NCBI RefSeq assembly: GCF_001949125.1
Contig: NZ_MSTI01000126.1
Location: 13,495-77,494, forward strand
Source: Deinococcus marmoris
Lineage (GTDB): Bacteria; Deinococcota; Deinococci; Deinococcales; Deinococcaceae
Reading direction: 5' to 3'
Length of the DNA: 64,000 nt
Within the stretch, counting starts at the first letter, position 1. Each line of letters opens with the position of its first letter. The position numbers were made by a program, and so were the translations under genes. Shown piece by piece: positions 1-8,851 of this stretch. The notes beneath the pieces were generated by a model, which made no database searches, was not told the origin of the DNA, and saw nothing but the letters and a program-made list of their open reading frames with translations.

Positions 1-1859
1 GTCACCGCTTCCAGCTCCCGCCTTTCTTCCGGCGTGCCGATGATGGCGACTTCGGAATGCGGGGCGGCCAGAAACGCCGACGCCTGCCACAAGCCGCCGA
101 AGCCCCCACTGGCGGCCAGCATATCGGTGCGGAAACTCTGGACGGTGCGGCGGGCCAGTTCCTCCGCGCCGGACAGGGCGAAATAGCGGTCCATCCACAG
201 CGCCAGCAGCGCCGCCGCCGCGTTGTCGCTTAAAACCGCACTGTCGAAGCCGGGAGCCTGTCGGGTCAGCAACGTCTCGGCCCGTCCGCCAGAGGCCATG
301 AAAACGCCCGCCTCCTCGTTCCAGAAATCGCGCTGAACGACGCCCCACAACTCGCGTGCCCATTCCAGATGGGCGATGTCGCCGCCCGCCTGAAACAGCG
401 CGACAAGCCCCAGACCGTACAGCGCATGATCTTCCAGCAGGCCCTCCACCTTTGCCTGACCGCCGCCCCAGGTGTGGCGTAGGGTGCCGTCGGTCAGGCG
501 CAGTTCAGCGTGGATAAAGTCGGCGTTGCGGCGCGCAATCTCTAAATAATGCGGCTCCTGCAAGATGCGCGCCGCGTCCGCGAAAGCCGCCAGCGCCAGC
601 CCATTCCAGGAGGTCAGCACCTTGTTGTCGGTGCCGGGTTGATCGCGGGTCTGGCGGGCAGCGTGCAGACGATTTTTCAGCCCCTCCAACCGCATGCCGA
701 TGCGTTCCTCACTGTCGCCGTGCAGGGCGGCCAGATCGGCCAGCGGGGTGGCCACGAACGGCACCGAGCGCCGCCCATATTCGGGACGGTGGGGGTCCAG
801 AAAATTGCCCTCGTCGCTGATGCCCAGATTCTGCATCGCCAGTGCTGAGTCCTCGCCGTCGCCCAGCACGGCACGCACCTCGTCAGGGGTCCAGGTGAAG
901 GTCAGGCCCTCCACGCCGCTCGTATCGGCGTCCTGCGCGCTATAAAAGCCGCCGCCCTCGTGCAGCATCTCGCGTTCCAAGTACGCCAGGGTTTCGCGGG
1001 CCAGCCGCGCGAATTCGGCGTCACCGCTGACCCCATACGCGCGCAGCAACGTGCGGGCCAGTTGGGCGTTGTCGTAGAGCATCTTCTCGAAGTGCGGCAC
1101 GCGCCACCCGGCATCCACGCTGTAGCGGTGAAAGCCTCCGCCCAGTTGATCGTAAATGCCGCCGTGGGCCATCTGACGCAGGGTGCTTAGGGCCATGCTG
1201 CGGCCATCCGCACGCGTCAGCAGGAAATCGAGGGTGGTGGGGGCGGGGAATTTGGGTGCGCCGCCAAAACCGCCCTGAACGCCGTCGTACACCCGGCGCA
1301 GGTTCGCCACACCGCGTTCCAGAAAGTCGGCGGGCAGATCTCCCTCCGCCGGGCGCGGCTGGCTGGCCTCGCGGACGTGGGCGCTGAGGGCCTGGGCATT
1401 GGCGACTATCTTCTCGCGGTCCCCGGTCCAGGCATTGACCACGCTGCCCATCACGCGCATGAAGCTGGGCATGCCCTGACCGTCGCGCGGCGGAAAATAG
1501 GTTCCGGCGTAGAACGGCTCGGCCTCGGGGGTCAGGAAGACGGTCATGGGCCAGCCGCCCTGCCCGGTCATGGCCTGGGTGGCGGCCATGTATACGGCGT
1601 CCACGTCGGGGCGTTCCTCGCGGTCCACCTTGACGTTCACGAAATGCTCATTCATAAAGGCTGCCGTCGCCGTGTCCTCGAAGCTCTCGTGGGCCATGAC
1701 ATGGCACCAGTGGCAGGTGGAGTAGCCCACCGACAGCAGCAGCGGCACACCCCGCTCACGCGCCTCGGCGAAGGCTTCTACGCCCCAGGGCTGCCAGTCC
1801 ACCGGATTGTCGGCGTGCTGGCGCAGATAGGGGCTGGATTCGGTGGCAAGGCGGTTCAT
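1..1859 (-). CDS. DUF255 thioredoxin-fold protein (YyaL/SSP411 family), 3' end cut by window
   Basis: The frame is open from ATG 1859 to the left edge, about 619 residues; relatives are usually near 680, so only a short C-terminal part is missing. The N-terminus has the family's opening ([15 protein letters not shown]), then a thioredoxin-like CHWC at residues 49-52 and [10 protein letters not shown] at 78-87. The rest resembles the (alpha/alpha)6 barrel of N-acylglucosamine-epimerase-like enzymes. The family joins a thioredoxin fold to a glycosidase-like barrel; its substrate is not firmly known. The gene is divergent from the transglutaminase-like gene at 1973, with 113 bp of shared upstream DNA. 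I see no signal peptide, so a cytoplasmic location is inferred. Confidence 0.93.
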   Translation of the reverse strand, partial: MNRLATESSPYLRQHADNPVDWQPWGVEAFAEARERGVPLLLSVGYSTCHWCHVMAHESFEDTATAAFMNEHFVNVKVDREERPDVDAVYMAATQAMTGQGGWPMTVFLTPEAEPFYAGTYFPPRDGQGMPSFMRVMGSVVNAWTGDREKIVANAQALSAHVREASQPRPAEGDLPADFLERGVANLRRVYDGVQGGFGGAPKFPAPTTLDFLLTRADGRSMALSTLRQMAHGGIYDQLGGGFHRYSVDAGWRVPHFEKMLYDNAQLARTLLRAYGVSGDAEFARLARETLAYLEREMLHEGGGFYSAQDADTSGVEGLTFTWTPDEVRAVLGDGEDSALAMQNLGISDEGNFLDPHRPEYGRRSVPFVATPLADLAALHGDSEERIGMRLEGLKNRLHAARQTRDQPGTDNKVLTSWNGLALAAFADAARILQEPHYLEIARRNADFIHAELRLTDGTLRHTWGGGQAKVEGLLEDHALYGLGLVALFQAGGDIAHLEWARELWGVVQRDFWNEEAGVFMASGGRAETLLTRQAPGFDSAVLSDNAAAALLALWMDRYFALSGAEELARRTVQSFRTDMLAASGGFGGLWQASAFLAAPHSEVAIIGTPEERRELEAV

Positions 1860-1915
1860 GCCACTCAGGCTAACGCGCCCCGGGCATCTGCGGGATTTGC
1901 GCCCCACTGCACAGA

Positions 1916-1945
1916 CTTCATACATTCGGGCTTCACACATTCGAC
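1916..1945. repeat. 15-bp tandem direct repeat in a divergent promoter region
   Basis: CTTCATACATTCGGG is followed at once by CTTCACACATTCGAC (12 of 15 identical). It lies between the divergent starts of the DUF255 gene and the transglutaminase gene, where a regulator could bind. That role is inference. Confidence 0.5.
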
Positions 1946-1972
1946 TTTCAAAAAAGCCTCAGACTACGGTGA

Positions 1973-2881
1973 ATGACACAGGCCAACAGCACTCCCGCCG
2001 CAGAGGACACCGCCTTTGACCGTCCCGTCCGGGTGCGGGCCGGGTTCTCATTAACTTTCGAAGTGCCGTACCCCACCCCCATGCTCTTCGTGGTGCAGCC
2101 GGGTGACCGCCTGGACGCCACCGGCACCCGCCAGCGCATCATCGACTCACGGCCTCTGGGCGCTGCCGAGGGCATTCATACCTATGTGGACGGCCACGGC
2201 AACACCGTCTGGCGCACGGTGGCACAGCCCGGTACCTTCACCATCGGGCACGACCTGATCGCGGAGATCACACGCAACGCGGACCCCGTACTGCCGCACC
2301 TGAAAAAGATGATGGTGGAGAACCTGCCCGACGAGACCATCCAGTACCTGCTGCCCAGCCGTTACGTGGACAGCGATCTGATCAGCGCCGAGGCGTGGGA
2401 CCGCTTCGGGCATATCGCCGGGGGCTGGGCGCAGGTGCAGGCCATCAGCGACTTTCTGTTCGACGAGTGCGCCTACGGCTACGGCTCGAACAGCTCCACC
2501 ACGGCCAAGCAGGCGTTGGACAGCCGCAAGGCGGTGTGCCGGGATTTCGCGCACATGGGCGTGGCCTTCTGCCGCGCGCTGAACATTCCCGCCCGCTACG
2601 TCTGCGGCTACATGCCCGACATCGACATCGTGCCGGACCCCGTGCCGATGGACTTCCACGCGTGGTTCGAGGCGTATCTGGACGGCCAGTGGCGCACCTT
2701 CGACGCCCGCCACAACAAACCCCGTGCGGGCCGCGTGCTGATCGCGCAGGGCCGCGACGCCAGCGACGTGGCCTTTTCCACCACTTTCGGCAGCGCCACC
2801 CTGACCCACATGAAGGTCTGGGCCGACGAGACCGATTTTGACAACACGCTGGACATCGAACCGAATCCCCGGATTTTCTAG
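1973..2881 (+). CDS. Transglutaminase-like cysteine peptidase family protein
   Basis: This 302-residue protein carries the papain-like transglutaminase-core triad: Cys189 in AVCRDFAH, His229 in FHAWFEAY and Asp244 in TFDARH. The N-terminal ~150 residues match the bacterial transglutaminase-like N-terminal domain (FEVPYPTPMLFVVQPGDR). Proteins of this type are thought to be amidases or peptidases rather than crosslinkers, and the substrate is unknown. I see no signal peptide. A TACGGT box lies 2 nt before the ATG and no good Shine-Dalgarno is present, so the exact start is less certain than the reading frame. A strong hairpin terminator follows at 2913-2943. Confidence 0.9.
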   Translation: MTQANSTPAAEDTAFDRPVRVRAGFSLTFEVPYPTPMLFVVQPGDRLDATGTRQRIIDSRPLGAAEGIHTYVDGHGNTVWRTVAQPGTFTIGHDLIAEITRNADPVLPHLKKMMVENLPDETIQYLLPSRYVDSDLISAEAWDRFGHIAGGWAQVQAISDFLFDECAYGYGSNSSTTAKQALDSRKAVCRDFAHMGVAFCRALNIPARYVCGYMPDIDIVPDPVPMDFHAWFEAYLDGQWRTFDARHNKPRAGRVLIAQGRDASDVAFSTTFGSATLTHMKVWADETDFDNTLDIEPNPRIF

Positions 2882-2912
2882 GCCAGGGACTATTCCAGGC
2901 CAGAGGTAAAAC

Positions 2913-2943
2913 GCGGGACGCAGTGAAGGAAGCTGCGTCCCGC
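2913..2943. terminator. Bidirectional hairpin terminator
   Basis: GCGGGACGCAG (2913-2923) pairs perfectly with CTGCGTCCCGC (2933-2943). ATTCTTT follows on + and TTTTACC on -. It ends the transglutaminase gene. Confidence 0.8.
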
Positions 2944-2994
2944 ATTCTTTGCTGATTGGCTCACCGCCCACTGCATCAGGGATCAATGAAAAAT

Positions 2995-3014
2995 CCCTCT
3001 CCGTGGGGAGAGGG
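2995..3014 (-). terminator. Terminator of the small gene at 3042-3341
   Basis: CCCTCTCC/GGAGAGGG is an 8-bp stem with a 4-nt loop. Read on the minus strand it is followed by ATTTTT, so it serves the minus-strand gene that stops at 3042. Confidence 0.75.
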
Positions 3015-3041
3015 TAAGGTAAGGAGCGAACGCTTCCAGAC

Positions 3042-3341
3042 TCAATTTCGCTGCGTCCACACGCGCCCCAGCGGTGTCCAGCCCACGTTCTGGAGGGCGG
3101 TACGCAGGTCATCCGGGCCAAGGTCAGGGCGCAGAGGCCGGGCTTCCAGGGTCACGTCGCCCAGCCGCGCCACAGGCCACATGTGCAGTTCCCAGCCCGG
3201 CAGGACCGGCAGGGTCTGTTCTGCCACGGGCATGACCGCTTCCAGTAGCAGGACGCTGGACGGGGTGGCCGGACGCGTGGGCTGGGGGGCATGCATCTGG
3301 GACTGGCGGAAGGTGGACGCGGAATGGGTGTTGAGTGTCAT
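3042..3341 (-). CDS. Hypothetical protein, 99 aa, divergent from a LysR gene
   Basis: I do not recognise this protein. The ATG at 3341 was chosen because AGGAG sits 7-8 nt upstream; an in-frame extension to 3422 has no such support and would run into the shared regulatory DNA. The protein has a polar N-terminus (MTLNTHSASTFRQ), a central hydrophobic patch (SSVLLLEAVMPVAEQTLPVLP) and a W- and R-rich end (LQNVGWTPLGRVWTQRN). There is no signal peptide or Cys cluster. Its own terminator lies at 2995-3014. Being divergent from a LysR regulator with an ATCGG-N5-CCGAT box between them, it is the likely target of that regulator. Confidence 0.65.
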   Translation of the reverse strand: MTLNTHSASTFRQSQMHAPQPTRPATPSSVLLLEAVMPVAEQTLPVLPGWELHMWPVARLGDVTLEARPLRPDLGPDDLRTALQNVGWTPLGRVWTQRN

Positions 3342-3420
3342 GTGTGGTTCTCCTGCACGTAGCTTGCTCCTCAGGGCCACTTTTGGACATCGGTTCCGTG
3401 CCACACGGAGGGCACAGGTC

Positions 3421-3435
3421 ATCGGTTTCCCCGAT
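3421..3435. promoter_or_regulatory. LysR-type T-N11-A box
   Basis: ATCGG-TTTCC-CCGAT is a perfect 5-5-5 inverted repeat that contains the canonical T-N11-A of LysR binding sites. It lies 46 bp upstream of the leaderless-type -10 (TACAAT, 3481-3486) of the LysR gene and 80 bp from the divergent gene's start. Its function is inferred from its form and place. Confidence 0.6.
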
Positions 3436-3491
3436 AAGGCACGCTAAGAACCAATAAGGAACTGGAACTGACCCGTGGTCTACAATGAAAT

Positions 3492-4439
3492 ATGGCCCCG
3501 TCCAAGCCCCCGTCCACCCATGCTCAGCCCACCCTGGCGCAGCTCCGGGCGCTGATTGCCGTGGTGGATGCGGGCGGCTTCGGCGAGGCGGCGGCGGAAC
3601 TGAATGTCTCGCAGTCTTCGCTGAGCGAGGCGGTGGGCAAACTGGAAGACCTGACAGACCGCCCGCTGCTGCGCCGCAGCGCCAGAGGCACCGTGCCCAC
3701 CCCCGCCGGACTGCGCGCCGTGACCCATGCCCGCGCCGCCGTGCAGGCCGCCGGAGACGTTCTGCTGGCCGCGCAGGACGACGGAGAACTGTCGGGCGTG
3801 TTGCGGGTCTCGTCCTTCCGCTCGGCGGCAACGCACCTGCTGCCCCCGGTGCTGGTGGCCTTCCGGCGGCAGCACCCGGCGGTCACGGTCAGGCTGCTGG
3901 ACGGGGACCGGGCCGGGACCGGGGAACATCTGGTCCGCAGCGGGCAGGCCGACCTGGCCCTGATCGAGGGCGACTCAGCGGCGGACCTGCGCCTGACGCC
4001 GCTGCTCCTGGACGATTACCTGTTCATCGCGCCGCAGTCGCGCGGCACCCAGCCGGTCACGGTGCAGGAACTGGCCGATTCGCCGCTGCTGCTCTCGCCC
4101 AGGGGAGATGCGTGCTTTCAGCGCATCGAGACGTATCTGGGGCGGCTGGGCATCGAGACCTCCGGGGCCACCACCTTCGAGCAGGACAGCGTGACGCTGG
4201 GCATGGTGCGCCACGGCCTGGGCATCACGCTGATGCCCAGGCTGGCGCTGCTGCCCGTGCCGGACGGTCTGGTGACACTGCCCCTGCCCGAACCGCTGAC
4301 CCGTCCCCTGGTGGTGGCCGCGCTGCCGTGGCGGGCCGGATTGCCACTGATCCGCGCGTTCACGGCGGCGCTGGTGGAGTCGCTGGGAGCAGTGCCCGCA
4401 GATCAGTTGACGAATCCCAGGTCACACGTCTGGCATTGA
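3492..4439 (+). CDS. LysR-family transcriptional regulator
   Basis: The 315-residue length is typical of the family. The N-terminal winged helix-turn-helix is clear: TLAQLRALIAVVDAGGFGEAAAELNVSQ spans about residues 14-41, followed by SSLSEAVGKLEDLTDRPLLRR. The effector-binding domain follows from about residue 95 (GVLRVSSFRSAATHLLPPVL). TACAAT lies 5 nt before the ATG and there is no Shine-Dalgarno, so the mRNA is probably leaderless. A LysR box sits in the divergent intergenic region. The gamma-glutamyltransferase gene starts 44 bp downstream without a terminator and may be co-transcribed. The effector is unknown. Confidence 0.92.
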   Translation: MAPSKPPSTHAQPTLAQLRALIAVVDAGGFGEAAAELNVSQSSLSEAVGKLEDLTDRPLLRRSARGTVPTPAGLRAVTHARAAVQAAGDVLLAAQDDGELSGVLRVSSFRSAATHLLPPVLVAFRRQHPAVTVRLLDGDRAGTGEHLVRSGQADLALIEGDSAADLRLTPLLLDDYLFIAPQSRGTQPVTVQELADSPLLLSPRGDACFQRIETYLGRLGIETSGATTFEQDSVTLGMVRHGLGITLMPRLALLPVPDGLVTLPLPEPLTRPLVVAALPWRAGLPLIRAFTAALVESLGAVPADQLTNPRSHVWH

Positions 4440-4483
4440 TTAACCCGTTGCTCTGCCTCCTACCCTGCTACCCTTGAAGCCAT

Positions 4484-6088
4484 ATGTCCTATCAAAATGA
4501 ATCCCCGGTGGTGCGCCGCCCGGTCTACGCCTCGCGTGGCATGGTGGCCACCGGTCAGCCGCTGGCCGCGCAGGCGGGCCTGAGCGTCTTGCAGGCAGGC
4601 GGGAACGCCGTGGACGCTGCGATTGCTACTGCCGCCGCACTGACCGTTCTGGAACCCACCGCCAACGGCATCGGCGGCGATCTGTTCGCGCTGGTGTGGG
4701 CCGGGGGCAAGCTGCACGGCCTGAACGCCAGCGGCGCAGCGCCCGCCGCGCTGACGCTGGACGCCCTGCAAGAAAGACACGGCGGCGAGATGCCCCGCCA
4801 CGGCTGGACTCCGGTGACCGTGCCCGGCGGCGTGCGCGGCTGGGCCGATCTGCACAGGGCGCACGGCAAGCTGGACTTCGCGCAGGTGCTGGCCCCCGCG
4901 ATCCGGTACGCGCGGGAGGGCTATCCGCTGTCGCCCATCGCGTCGGCGGGCTGGGCGCGGGCCATCCAGATCTACCGGGGGCTGAAGCTGCCGATCATGG
5001 ACGAATGGTTCCGCACCTTCGCCCCGGACGGCTTTGCACCCGCACCCGGCGCGCTGTGGCGCAGCGAGAATCAGGCCCGCACGCTGGAGCAGATCGCCGA
5101 CAGTTACGGCGAGTCTTTTTACACGGGTGAGCTGGCCGCGCAGATCGACGCCCACGCGCGGGCCACGGGCGGCCTGCTGCGGGCCGAGGACCTCGCCGCC
5201 CACCAGAGTGAATGGGTCACGCCCATCTCCGCGCAGTACGGCGGCCACCGCGTCCACGAGATTCCGCCCAGCGGCCAGGGCATCGCCGCACTAATCGCGC
5301 TGAACATTCTGGAAGGCCAGCCTCTGCCGGACCGCCGCGACGACCCGGACGGGCTGCACCTCCAGATCGAGGCCATGAAACGCGGTTTCCACGACGCGCA
5401 CCAGTTCGTGGCGGATATGCGCCACAGCCCGGTGGACGTGGAACACCTGCTCTCGGAGGCGAACACGCACGCACACCGGGGCTTTCTCTCAGAGACCGCC
5501 CATGACCCCGCCACCTCCGCGCCCAGCAGCGGCGGCACGGTATATCTGGCAACAGCGGACGACGATGGCAACATGGTCAGCCTGATCCAGAGCAATTACA
5601 TGGGCTTCGGCAGCGGCGTGGTGGTGCCGGGCACAGGCATCGGGCTGCATAACCGGGGCCACAACTTCAACCTGGAACCCAGCCACCCCAACGTTCTGGC
5701 CCCCGGCAAACGCCCCTACCACACCATCATCCCCGGCTTTCTGACCCGCAACGACGGCACACCCGTCGGTCCCTTCGGCGTGATGGGCGGCTTCATGCAG
5801 CCGCAGGGGCACCTGCAAGTGGTCCTGAACACCCTGCGCTACGGCACGAACCCGCAGCAGGCGCTGGACGCCCCGCGCTGGCAGTGGCTGGCCGGGCTGG
5901 GCGTGGAGGTCGAGGCGGGACTGGGTGCAGACCTTGCCCGCAAGCTGGCGGCGCGCGGCCACCACGTCAGCGTACAACTGGAGGGCAGTGCCTTCGGGCG
6001 CGGCCAGATCATCTGGCGCAATCCCGAAACGGGCGTGCTGGAAGGCGGCACCGAAAGCCGCACGGACGGACACATCGCGGCGTGGTGA
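4484..6088 (+). CDS. Gamma-glutamyltransferase family protein
   Basis: This 534-residue N-terminal-nucleophile hydrolase has the family start (GMVATGQPLAAQAGLSVLQ, then GGNAVDAAIATAAALTVLEP) and the cleavage-site threonine near residue 352 in SSGGTVYLATADDDGNM. Self-cleavage before that Thr would give large and small subunits. The oxyanion-type glycines (GVMGGFMQPQGH) are present. The family hydrolyses or transfers the gamma-glutamyl group of glutathione and related amides. Deinococcus relies mainly on bacillithiol, so glutathione may not be the substrate here. No Sec signal peptide is visible, unlike periplasmic enterobacterial GGT. A strong bidirectional terminator follows. Confidence 0.9.
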   Translation: MSYQNESPVVRRPVYASRGMVATGQPLAAQAGLSVLQAGGNAVDAAIATAAALTVLEPTANGIGGDLFALVWAGGKLHGLNASGAAPAALTLDALQERHGGEMPRHGWTPVTVPGGVRGWADLHRAHGKLDFAQVLAPAIRYAREGYPLSPIASAGWARAIQIYRGLKLPIMDEWFRTFAPDGFAPAPGALWRSENQARTLEQIADSYGESFYTGELAAQIDAHARATGGLLRAEDLAAHQSEWVTPISAQYGGHRVHEIPPSGQGIAALIALNILEGQPLPDRRDDPDGLHLQIEAMKRGFHDAHQFVADMRHSPVDVEHLLSEANTHAHRGFLSETAHDPATSAPSSGGTVYLATADDDGNMVSLIQSNYMGFGSGVVVPGTGIGLHNRGHNFNLEPSHPNVLAPGKRPYHTIIPGFLTRNDGTPVGPFGVMGGFMQPQGHLQVVLNTLRYGTNPQQALDAPRWQWLAGLGVEVEAGLGADLARKLAARGHHVSVQLEGSAFGRGQIIWRNPETGVLEGGTESRTDGHIAAW

Positions 6089-6098
6089 GCGCATAAAA

Positions 6099-6136
6099 GA
6101 GAGGGGCCAGAGCGTTCGCCGCTGCTGGCCCCTCTT
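6099..6136. terminator. Bidirectional terminator between convergent genes
   Basis: AAGAGGGGCCAG pairs over 12 bp with CTGGCCCCTCTT around a 14-nt loop. It separates the + strand GGT gene from the - strand lipoprotein gene. Confidence 0.85.
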
Positions 6137-6151
6137 CCCTTCCCTGTTTGG

Positions 6152-7255
6152 CTACTGCGCGGCCACCGGACGGACATTTTCCAGCACGAACACCACATCC
6201 TGGTAATCGCCGTTCTCGGACGGCTCGAAGGCCAGCAGATAACTGTTTGGCACGACCTTTCCGGCGCGGTCCTTGAGGGGATAGGCGCGCACGGCGTGGC
6301 GGGTGGGGCCAGCGTTCAGGCGGTCCAGGGTGTAGGTGGCCTGCTTGGCGTAGTCGTTGGGGGCCAGATAGATGCCAAAGGCGGCGCTGCCCGGATCGAA
6401 GGCGGTCTGGCCGGACTGGAGCGGCGGGTTGAGGGTCTGGTTGTGCGCGCTGGAGACCATCGCCGCGCGTTCCTGGCTGCGAACCGCGCCGCCGTCCAGC
6501 ACGAAGCTGCCGTAGGCCGAGGGACCGTCCGGGGAGTAGCGGGCCACCGGACGCAGGGTCACCGGACCTGCCGAGGCGCGTTCAAACATCGGTGCCGCCA
6601 CCTCGTCACCGATGAGTCCAGCGCCAGTGCCCAGAATGAGGGCGCTGCTGCCCACGTTCGTCCCGTAATTCAGGGCGTCCACGATCTGCGCCAGCGGCGG
6701 CTCGTTGCTGCCTTCCAGACCGACGGCGCGCAGCCCGGAGAGGTTCACTTCCCCGACGGGCGCGTTGTCTCCCACGGCGCGTAGGGTGGAGCGCAGCACG
6801 CCTGTCGCGGCCCCCGGCAGCAACTTCACCTTCAGGTTCAGGCTGGCCCCGGCCAGCAACGTCTGCGGAAAGGCGGGCGGCGACACCAGCTCGAAGGTTC
6901 CTGCGTCCCCTAGAAAAGTCAGTCCGGTGAGCTTCACCGCCGCGCCGCTGCTGTTCTCGAAGGCGACGGTCTGCACGGCGCTGGCCCCAGCCCCGGTACC
7001 GTCCCTGGTGCCGCTGAAGACCAGCAGGCCCGGATCGGCGTTCAGCAGAATGTCGGCGGGGGGCAGGGGCTTGGTGATCGGCTGCTCCACAGGCGGCTTG
7101 ACGTCACTGGGCGGCTTGATCTCACTAGGAGGCGTAACTTCTGCCTGGGGCTGCGCGCAACCTGTGGTCAGGGCCAGCAGGGCGGCCAGGGTCCAGCGGC
7201 CTGGACGCCAGCGGCGCTTGCCCCGCAGCACAGAAAAATTCGTCGGTTCATTCAT
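6152..7255 (-). CDS. Predicted lipoprotein, choice-of-anchor-like domain
   Basis: This 367-residue protein begins with a basic n-region and a hydrophobic core (WTLAALLALTTGC) ending in a lipobox, so Cys33 is the likely lipidated residue. A proline-rich linker made of near repeats (PPSEIKPPSDVKPPVEQP) follows, then a beta-rich domain with the features of ASH/choice-of-anchor D modules (VAFENSSGAAVKLTGLTFLG). The C-terminal half (SYLLAFEPSENGDYQDVVFVLENV) resembles putative carbohydrate- or surface-binding modules. AGGAG lies upstream of the ATG. It is the last of four minus-strand exported genes. The function is unknown. Confidence 0.75.
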   Translation of the reverse strand: MNEPTNFSVLRGKRRWRPGRWTLAALLALTTGCAQPQAEVTPPSEIKPPSDVKPPVEQPITKPLPPADILLNADPGLLVFSGTRDGTGAGASAVQTVAFENSSGAAVKLTGLTFLGDAGTFELVSPPAFPQTLLAGASLNLKVKLLPGAATGVLRSTLRAVGDNAPVGEVNLSGLRAVGLEGSNEPPLAQIVDALNYGTNVGSSALILGTGAGLIGDEVAAPMFERASAGPVTLRPVARYSPDGPSAYGSFVLDGGAVRSQERAAMVSSAHNQTLNPPLQSGQTAFDPGSAAFGIYLAPNDYAKQATYTLDRLNAGPTRHAVRAYPLKDRAGKVVPNSYLLAFEPSENGDYQDVVFVLENVRPVAAQ

Positions 7256-7392
7256 TGTTCACTCCTGAGTCGATTCCGCCACATTGAGCTGGCCCCCTCT
7301 GGAGAGGTGTCCTCGCTGGCTTTCCAAACTCTGATCTGGTCACTGGTGTATTGCGTGATACCTGGAGACAGGTCCAGAACCCTGACTGGCCC

Positions 7393-8676
7393 TCACGGCT
7401 CGATTTCGGTGATCGGGTCCAGGCCCACCAGCAGTTTTTCCTGCGCGGTGATCCTGACCTGGGCGCTGTCGGAGACGGGCTGGAAACCCTCGTTGCCGTA
7501 AGCGCGGTCCGGGCTACCGTTCGTCCCCAGACGGGCCAGGACCGGTTTGATCTGGTTTTGTCCCGAGGCGTCGGGGGCAAACTGCGCGCAGCCGCCCAGC
7601 GCCGCCCCATTGCCGGGCAGCAGCGCCAGCGAGACCCCGGAAATTCCGGTTTTCGCACCGCCGCTGCCAGGGGCATTGCCGTCTGGCAGAACGCGCAGGG
7701 CGCTGGCGTTCTCGTAGGCCCAGGCGGGATCGATCATGCCTGTGGGCAGCAGCCGCGCCGCAGTACAGACCCCGCTGCCCAGGTATCCGGCAGCCAGCAC
7801 CCGGCCCGAGGCGTCCACGGCCAGATCGCTGGGCCGGGTGGCCGCAAATCGGTCCTGCCGCACCGTCGCCACACCCTGATCCCCGAAAGCGGAGTTCAGC
7901 GTGCCGCCAGCGGCATAGCTCGCCACCACCCAGCGGCTGAAGGTACCGCCTTCAAACGACAGCGCCGTGCCGCCCACCAGCGCGCCGCCACCTGCCAGCG
8001 GCCACAGGCTGTAGGCCGAGGCCGAGTCGTCAACAGCCGTGACCACCTGTCCGCCCGTCCCGAAGCTGGAATCCGGCTGTCCGTTCGGCAGCAGGCGCGT
8101 CAGCACCAGCGTAGAGGCCGGGGCCGCCGGGGCCGCCGACAGTTCGCGGCTGCCGCCCGCCACCAGCACGCGTCCGTCGGGCAGGGTGGCCAGCGCCTGC
8201 GGAGCAGCAGGCAACCCTGCGGTGACCCGTCCGTTTTGTCCGAAGGCGGAATCGATCTGGCCGTCCGGCAACAGCCGCAGCACCTCGCTTCCGCCCAGCG
8301 CCAGCAGCTTGCCGCCTGGCTGCACAGTCAGCCGCAGAACGTCCGCACCGGTCTGAACCGTGCGGGGCAGCCGGACCTCACCCGCCACGCCGAAACCCGG
8401 ATCGGGCTGGCCGTCCACGCCGTAGCGCGCAAAGACATAGTTCGCGCCGCTGACGCCAAGGACCACTATGCGCCCATCGGCCTGCGCTGCCGTGTCCCGC
8501 GCCGCGAATCCAGGGCGAACAGGCTGCTGCGCCTGTGGAGCCTGCTGAGTCGGGGCCTGCTGGGTCTGATCAGGCTTGACGGCCTGCGCCCCGCCGGGCG
8601 GCAGCGACGAGCAACCGCACAGGGCCAGCAGGGCGGAAATCAGGGTCAATTTTGCGGCGGTCTGTCGTTTCTTCAC
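7393..8676 (-). CDS. Delta-60 repeat lipoprotein (beta-propeller-like)
   Basis: At least five copies of the 'delta-60' signature are visible: GQPDPGFGVAGEV, GQIDSAFGQNGRV, GQPDSSFGTGGQV, GTLNSAFGDQGVA and GSPDRAYGNEGF. The family is uncharacterised and predicted to fold as a repeat propeller. I chose GTG 8676 because GAGG stands 9 nt upstream and the result is a clean lipoprotein signal, MKKRQTAAKLTLISALLAL then LCGC; the frame also has a GTG at 8712. A Q/P-rich linker (QTQQAPTQQAPQAQQP) joins signal to repeats. It is exported and membrane-anchored by inference. It lies 137 bp upstream of the next lipoprotein gene. Confidence 0.8.
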   Translation of the reverse strand: MKKRQTAAKLTLISALLALCGCSSLPPGGAQAVKPDQTQQAPTQQAPQAQQPVRPGFAARDTAAQADGRIVVLGVSGANYVFARYGVDGQPDPGFGVAGEVRLPRTVQTGADVLRLTVQPGGKLLALGGSEVLRLLPDGQIDSAFGQNGRVTAGLPAAPQALATLPDGRVLVAGGSRELSAAPAAPASTLVLTRLLPNGQPDSSFGTGGQVVTAVDDSASAYSLWPLAGGGALVGGTALSFEGGTFSRWVVASYAAGGTLNSAFGDQGVATVRQDRFAATRPSDLAVDASGRVLAAGYLGSGVCTAARLLPTGMIDPAWAYENASALRVLPDGNAPGSGGAKTGISGVSLALLPGNGAALGGCAQFAPDASGQNQIKPVLARLGTNGSPDRAYGNEGFQPVSDSAQVRITAQEKLLVGLDPITEIEP

Positions 8677-8784
8677 TGGTATTAACCTCGTCGGTTTGGC
8701 TTGCTGGCGCACGCTGGCCTTCTCACGCCCCGCCCTTAAGATCGGGCCTTGTGATCAGATGGTGACGCGGGGGGCGATACAGCA

Positions 8785-8796
8785 ACGTTAACGCAA
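8785..8796. promoter_or_regulatory. GTTAACG palindrome upstream of the delta-60 gene
   Basis: ACGTTAACGC lies about 110 bp upstream of the delta-60 gene start. The same core recurs upstream of the BIG2-malectin-propeller gene (GCGTTAACGC at 12792). A shared operator is possible but only inferred. Confidence 0.3.
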
Positions 8797-8851
8797 GGAG
8801 AGGCGGGGCTGACAGCCACCCCCGCAACCTTCATGCATTGGTAAGAAGCAC

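Noticed and set aside
7351..8685. 444-codon + strand frame over the delta-60 gene
   Set aside because: Composition is Arg/Gln-rich shadow. The minus strand has repeats and a lipoprotein signal.
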